This document shows positions 32,246-37,132 of a stretch of 37,132 nucleotides of DNA, one piece after another. The position numbers and the translations under genes were made by a program. Source of the DNA: Acidimicrobiaceae bacterium (GTDB taxonomy: Bacteria > Actinomycetota > Acidimicrobiia > Acidimicrobiales > RAAP-2); contig JABEUR010000043.1 in NCBI GenBank assembly GCA_013044405.1, forward strand, positions 1-37,132. Direction: 5' to 3'. How positions within the stretch are numbered: position 1 is the stretch's first letter; the number at the start of each line of letters is the position of its first letter. The notes beneath the pieces were generated by a model that ran no database searches, was not told where the DNA came from, and was given only the letters and a program-made list of their open reading frames with translations.

Positions 32246-32467
32246 TCAGTATGCATCACCATGACCAAGTCGGCGCAACTTCTCGTAAACCTCGACGTAA
32301 TGATTGTGTTGGTCCATGTCGTCTCCATCAATCCGGAGTTCAGCATGGACAAGACAGGTAGCGTTGCCGTTCGAGATCGTCCAAGCACGACGAATCTCTG
32401 CGATATCTAAGCACGGCTTACAGAGCAGGCCGTCACCGATTTCCTCCGCCGATAATCCTCTCACCAT
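32246..32467 (-). CDS. putative small Cys-containing protein (73 aa)
   Basis: MVRGLSAEEIGDGLLCKPCLDIAEIRRAWTISNGNATCLVHAELRIDGDDMDQHNHYVEVYEKLRRLGHGDAY; TAGTCT 6 nt upstream of ATG. Confidence 0.4.
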   Translation of the reverse strand: MVRGLSAEEIGDGLLCKPCLDIAEIRRAWTISNGNATCLVHAELRIDGDDMDQHNHYVEVYEKLRRLGHGDAY

Positions 32468-32617
32468 GATTTCAGACTATTGCACAGGGTGTGAGTCGCA
32501 GGTACTTGGTACCAGACCGGTGACGTCGGGTCACTGAAGCCACGGTTTCACTCGCCAGTCGATTGTGGAGGTCGGCCCTCGGACAGCAAAGGTTTGCGCC
32601 TTTATGTCAGCCCAAGC

Positions 32618-33001
32618 TCACCTAAGGCGACGGTTGTCTCCTTCGGACCGCTCCAACTTCCGATGGACCTGTCTGCGAAGTTGAAAGATGCGAATCGAAC
32701 CCAGCGCCAGCGTCATGAGCGCGCCCAGGACCACCGCGCCAAGGAGCGCCACCGAGAGGGGCAGAGTGCCAGAGAACGTGAAGAGGCTGACCTTTACATC
32801 CTTTGGATTCTGAAACACAAAGACCAGGATCACGACCAAAACGACCAGTGCGGGAAGTAATCGTATCCACGCCCTCGATGTTCGCGTCGATAAGATCATT
32901 TTCGAAGTAGCAATCGGCTCAACTTCAGCCTCGACCGGAACATCGCCTTGCTCGGGATTGACTAAAGGCGCGTTACCTTCACTGTTTGGCTGGTCTCCCA
33001 T
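32618..33001 (-). CDS. LapA-domain (DUF1049-like) membrane protein
   Basis: RLLPALVVLVVILVFVFQNPKDVKVSLFTFSGTLPLSVALLGAVVLGALMTLALGSIRIFQLRRQV. Confidence 0.8.
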   Translation of the reverse strand: MGDQPNSEGNAPLVNPEQGDVPVEAEVEPIATSKMILSTRTSRAWIRLLPALVVLVVILVFVFQNPKDVKVSLFTFSGTLPLSVALLGAVVLGALMTLALGSIRIFQLRRQVHRKLERSEGDNRRLR

Positions 33002-33095
33002 GAAAGCCTCCAATCTGCCCCTCAATCGAGGTGCAACGAACCACACGGAGCCTGCCTGCTCTTCGGGACGAACGTACCGTGTGCTTTTGATTATG

Positions 33096-33137
33096 CAGCA
33101 TGGAAGACCGGGCGAAGTCGGCCGGTCTTCCATGCTG
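33096..33137. repeat. 16-bp perfect inverted repeat, 10-nt loop
   Basis: CAGCATGGAAGACCGG-gcgaagtcgg-CCGGTCTTCCATGCTG. Confidence 0.9.
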
Positions 33138-33255
33138 AACTGATCACCCCAAAAACTTTCACCACCCTCGAAGGCACGAGTCGCAGTTTAGGCAGGTCAG
33201 CCTATGGATCTAGTCGTATTCTGACTGACAATCAATCGCCATCACTTCGAACTTG

Positions 33256-33272
33256 AACGTGACGGTCACGTT
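33256..33272. promoter_or_regulatory. operator-like palindrome AACGTGAC-G-GTCACGTT
   Basis: 8+1+8 perfect palindrome about 70 bp upstream of the SnoaL-like pseudogene. Confidence 0.45.
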
Positions 33273-33342
33273 TGCCAAGTTTTCGGCGGGAAGTCGGCCG
33301 CACGTGTGAGACTGCGAATCGTCGCCGAACGTGAGGAGTTTC

Positions 33343-33732
33343 ATGCGAACGAACAAAGAGATCGTCGAATCGGGTTACGCGAGCATGGCGAACGGTGACA
33401 TACAGCCGTGCTGGCCATCATGGACCCCCGGGTCGAGTGGACAGAGACTGAGGGATGGCCGCTTTATAGCGGCACGTTGGTGGGTCCCCAAGCGATCGTC
33501 GACGGCGTATTCATGCGCCTCGGGGAGATTGGCGACAACTTCTCGGTCCAGGTCACTCAGTTGATCGCTGAAGACGACACCGCGGTGGCTCTCGGCACGT
33601 ACTACTGGAACCGCAAGGACACCGGCGAGCCCGCCGAAGTGAAATGGTCCACGTGTGGACCCTTGTCGTGGCAAACTCACTCGGTTTCAACAACATGTCG
33701 ACACTGCCAAGGAGCGCTATCTGATTGCTTGA
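33343..33732 (+). pseudogene. SnoaL/NTF2-like protein, multiply frameshifted
   Basis: Pieces in different frames: MRTNKEIVESGYASMANGDI / VLAIMDPRVEWTETEGWPLYSGTLVGPQAIVDGVFMRLGEIGDNFSVQVTQLIAEDDTAVALGTYYWNRKDTGEPAEVKW / HVWTLV / GKLTRFQQHVDTAKERYLIA*. Confidence 0.75.
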
Positions 33733-33873
33733 ATCCTCGCTGGTGTGCCGTTCGTTTGGAGGGAGATTCCGATTTCGACCAGAAGTGACTGTCGCGGCTA
33801 CTGACAGTTGGGCTTGTCGACGTCGAACGGCGCCCTGAGCCGGAGTTCGTCACGCGCCGGATCTGCGGGTGGT

Positions 33874-34430
33874 TCACCAGGGGTGGCTGAAACTGGCCGT
33901 GCGAATCGTTTGGTCCGCCGTCTGGTTGGTGAGGGAGCGCTCTGGAGCATCAGACCGGGAACTTCGAAAGGCTCGCAGAGTGGTCCACAGATCGTTGTGC
34001 GAGATCACGTAATTCTTCTTGGCGATGCAGATCGCCTGGTGCTTGGCGAGGAAGGGGGAGTTCGGATCAGTGCGCAGATCCTCGGCGGCATCGAGGAGCT
34101 TGGCCACGCACCGTCGGCGAAGTGCGACGGCGGCGAGAACCGCTTGGTAGAGAGACTCGACGTCGGTGTCCTCGTAGAGGGGACGAACTTCATGCCAAAG
34201 ACTCGCACCACTTCGGGGTGATTCGTCGAGCGTCACCAGTGCCCGCCACACTGCGGTGTCCATGCGTGCTTTCGCGGATGGGCCGCATCATCGGTATCGA
34301 AAGTGCTCCACTGCCACGGCCACCAGCGCCAGCGTGGCTCGATCCTCCGTCCCGCAGCCAACTGTTCGCCACGCGCGGTCGCCGTGGGGTATTGCTCGAT
34401 TGAGCCAAAAGTGTTATCCGGTCGTCTCAT
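33874..34430 (-). pseudogene. decayed hypothetical gene (frameshift plus internal stop)
   Basis: MRRPDNTFGSIEQYPTATARGEQLAAG / EDRATLALVAVAVEHFRYR* CGPSAKARMDTAVWRALVTLDESPRSGASLWHEVRPLYEDTDVESLYQAVLAAVALRRRCVAKLLDAAEDL... Confidence 0.45.
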
Positions 34431-34461
34431 TGGATCCTTAAGGTTGATGGGCGAAGTGGGT

Positions 34462-34520
34462 GTCCGAACCTCGGCCGAGAGCCGAATGGGGGTTTTGGCT
34501 CTCGGCCGAGGACTTCGGAC
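34462..34520. repeat. 22-bp inverted repeat with 2-nt bulge, 13-nt loop
   Basis: GTCCGAACCTCGGCCGAGAGCC-gaatgggggtttt-GGCTCTCGGCCGAGG(AC)TTCGGAC. Confidence 0.9.
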
Positions 34521-35035
34521 TAATACGGGTACTCTGCGAAGGCCCTTTCCACGGTGACGACGCCAGGCGCATCGCTGTCGCCCGTTGCCGTGACCCTTCC
34601 TTCAGGACTTCGTACTGCCGCTGCGCCGCAAGGCTCGCTGTCCATCGTCCCGGTCCTGTCTCCCGAAGTATTTGGCAATGAAGTCGGGGAAGATGGTGTC
34701 CGAGCGTTCGGAGAACGACAGGCTGGTCAAGACGTTGTGCCAGTCCGAGGAGGACTGCAGCACGTCGACACGAGCCGGTTTCGCAGTTCCTGCGGTCGCG
34801 CCAGTTAGGGCGGCACACCGCAGATAGTGCTACACGAAGCACTGTGTCGGACGGTCTTCGAGATGGCGGACCGTTGACGGAGAACTTCGCCGAACTCTGA
34901 AAAGGCGCTGGCGATGCGCTGCGATGGAACCATGACCTACCGGCCTCTCTTTGTCGTACACCACGGTGCACTGGCAAGGAAGCTGGGTCCTGACGTCCTA
35001 CTGCGCAACGTAGCACCAAAGAGAGCGCTGCGCGC

Positions 35036-35066
35036 AAAAAGTTTCGAGAATCTCACAACTCGAAAC
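35036..35066 (-). terminator. candidate intrinsic terminator on the minus strand
   Basis: Minus strand reads GTTTCGAG-ttgtgagatt-CTCGAAAC-TTTTT. Confidence 0.45.
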
Positions 35067-35102
35067 GTTGGCGCGAGTACAAGCCGTGGTCACATGGACT
35101 CG

Positions 35103-35147
35103 TTCTTGGATGCCACGTGACACGCCATATCACGTGGCATCCAAGAA
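35103..35147. repeat. 18-bp perfect inverted repeat, 9-nt loop
   Basis: TTCTTGGATGCCACGTGA-cacgccata-TCACGTGGCATCCAAGAA. Confidence 0.9.
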
Positions 35148-35786
35148 TTGACTGGTATTGACTCCAGAAACTGAGGGGAACGACATCGAAATTGCAGTAG
35201 GTGACAACGGTATTCGAGACGAGGAAAAGCCGCCGGGGACTTCTACGACCCTGTCGACAGCACCGCGGCCTCTCACTCCTCCCAGCACCGTCTCGTCGTC
35301 CTCGACGCGACCATGCAACCTGTCCGAACTCGAGCGTGCCATCGCAAAGCGGTATCGGTCCTACATCATCCACGCGGTCCGGCCACGAGATTTAAGCAGC
35401 GCTGGAGAGAAGACGCTGACACTCCTCACTTGTCCACGCAGAGCATCCATGCCGCGGTGAACCAGGTCGTCAGAGGAGCCCGCACGTATTGAAAGATGAT
35501 GACGGCAGTGCGTGACACATGAGTTTTGCAAGCCGGAAACCGCCCCACGTGACTTGTGACACCATTCGGCGGGCTGACGTTGCCACATCGGGTATAAATT
35601 CGCTGGCCATCGCCCCTCAGCCAGTCGAGGTATCAAGACAAGCGTTGTCTTTTCGGAACCATGACCGGAACTCACGCTCTGATGAGGGGTAGTGGACGCC
35701 GACTGTGGCCATTTGGAGACCCTACTTCGGTGGAAGTCAGATGGATACCCCATAAGTATTTATGTGGAACTAGGTATATATAGTTC

Positions 35787-37094
35787 GTGGCACGTGGTGA
35801 AGACCGTGATCGTGATCGCGCGCCAGTATCGTCGTATCGTGAGCGTGTGCTCCACAATCTGAGGAACAGTTTATCTCACGGCTCTTCGCTATCGAAGTGG
35901 GACTTGCGAAGGAGTGCTCATGGTTTCAGTTTTCGCATAGCGGTCGCCACTGCGGTCGTCGCCGCGACTATCGGTCTTGCAACGTCTACTGCAGCGTCAC
36001 TGACGGGCGCCCTGGTCGCTTCGCAGACAACTTCGACTACCGCCGTTTCAAACGGCGAACCTGGTCTTCACATATTCATGATCAGCGGTCGCCGCTTCGG
36101 CGTGCTCAGGCCGGTCCACGTGATCACTTTCAGTGGATTGCAGTACACGCTCAAGATTGTCCTCGCCCATCACGCCATCGATGGTGGCGTGCAGACTCCC
36201 AGTTCGATGTGCCGGTCCACGGTGGGCTGCGTGGCGGCCGTCAACGGTGACTTCTTTGCCCTGACGCACCCGGGCGAACCCGACCCCGGTGACGAAGTGG
36301 GCGGGATTATCCAAGATTGCGTTCTCCTCCATACGCCCGAAATCGCACATCAGCAGGTCGATCTCGTTGGGCGCTCGGTCAGCGAAGGGCTCAATTGGAG
36401 TAGCACTGTCGACGTCAACGGCGTGAGCGTTCCGATCACCGCCATCAATCAGGAGCTACCGATGTCGTATCTGAGGGTCCATCTCCCATTGGCCGGGACT
36501 CTGCTCTTCAGCGCACCGTACGCTCTTCGTACCCCGTCGGCTAGCGGTTGGGAAACCTATGTGTTCACCCAGATCAATCGCTCCGTCAGCCCAACCACCA
36601 TCAATACGACCGTGCAGCTCCAACTCATAGCGCAGACTCACATGGCGCTGAAAGTCTCCGCAGGGCAGGTCGATATCTCAGCGCCGAGTGGTTCGGTGCT
36701 TGGAACGCTTCGGGTCGGCGATGTCGTGACGCTGACTACCACCTCGACTTCCGGGTGCGACAACATCGGGGGCCATCCAATTCTCATCAATCACGGAGTG
36801 GTCACGCCGATAGTTCGTGCGGATACGTACATGTCCAAGCCATACGCACGAACGGTGATCGGTTGGACGGCGTCGGGCGCTACCGTTTTGATGACTGTCG
36901 ACGGCAAGGACGGTGTGTCGGGCGCCACCGCGACCCAACTGGTAAATCTACTTAAGTCGCTCAATGTCGTGACCGCTCTCGACCTCGATGGGGGTGCTTC
37001 GACGACTCTTTATGCTCAAGGACGCACACTGACCAAACCCGCGCACGGTGTCGAGCGACCCGTGTCGACAGCACTGCTCGTCGTCGAGAACTAG
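35787..37094 (+). CDS. phosphodiester glycosidase family protein (NAGPA/DUF2233-like), exported
   Basis: N-terminal hydrophobic segment; CVAAVNGDFF, GGHPILINHG, RTVIGWTASGATVLMTVDGK, ALDLDGGASTTLYAQG, RPVSTALLVV; TATATA 6 nt before GTG. Confidence 0.85.
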   Translation: MARGEDRDRDRAPVSSYRERVLHNLRNSLSHGSSLSKWDLRRSAHGFSFRIAVATAVVAATIGLATSTAASLTGALVASQTTSTTAVSNGEPGLHIFMISGRRFGVLRPVHVITFSGLQYTLKIVLAHHAIDGGVQTPSSMCRSTVGCVAAVNGDFFALTHPGEPDPGDEVGGIIQDCVLLHTPEIAHQQVDLVGRSVSEGLNWSSTVDVNGVSVPITAINQELPMSYLRVHLPLAGTLLFSAPYALRTPSASGWETYVFTQINRSVSPTTINTTVQLQLIAQTHMALKVSAGQVDISAPSGSVLGTLRVGDVVTLTTTSTSGCDNIGGHPILINHGVVTPIVRADTYMSKPYARTVIGWTASGATVLMTVDGKDGVSGATATQLVNLLKSLNVVTALDLDGGASTTLYAQGRTLTKPAHGVERPVSTALLVVEN

Positions 37095-37132
37095 ATCGCG
37101 GTGTTGGTCTAGTTCGTTCACATACCGATTAA

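Noticed and set aside
32177-32410. 77-aa plus ORF after the intron remnant
   Set aside because: No promoter/RBS, unconvincing composition; overlaps the better-supported minus-strand small ORF
34438-35037. 199-aa minus ORF
   Set aside because: Low-complexity Arg/Ser-rich, spans a long inverted repeat flank; other frame looks more protein-like

Overview
High-GC, actinobacterial-looking chromosome segment (Acidimicrobiia-like by protein character; this is inference). Roughly 1-31.7 kb is dense biosynthetic/housekeeping DNA: ilvD(partial)-ilvB-ilvN-ilvC, a DUF2867-type NAD(P)-binding protein, serC, an aspartate-type aminotransferase, serA, a complete kdp operon (unnamed small membrane ORF, kdpF, kdpA-E), FUSC-family membrane protein, Kv-beta-like aldo/keto reductase, a small membrane ORF, leuA, a two-repeat PQ-loop/SWEET-like protein, a divergent DUF4147/GckA-type kinase, a 2-hydroxyacid dehydrogenase, greA-leuC-leuD, leuB-ilvE, a hypothetical gene and an acyl-CoA dehydrogenase. 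From about 31.75 to 35.78 kb the character changes to a degraded accessory region: a 5'-truncated group II intron remnant (maturase C-terminus plus D5/D6), a LapA-like gene, a frameshifted SnoaL-like pseudogene, other decayed ORFs and several long, mutually unrelated perfect or near-perfect inverted repeats. The window ends in a phosphodiester glycosidase (NAGPA/DUF2233-like) gene. The most notable signal is a pair of unannotated attenuators: an apparently leaderless 16-aa leader peptide rich in Ile/Leu/Val (MTYRNDILVVVGAWRR) before ilvB and an apparently leaderless 11-aa peptide with Leu-Leu-Leu (MTTGQSELLLR) before leuA, each followed by a GC-rich hairpin with a T-tract. More broadly, many transcription units here carry a -10-like hexamer 5-7 nt upstream of the start codon, suggesting widespread leaderless transcription. 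No tRNA, rRNA or CRISPR was found. All calls are by eye, without database searches.
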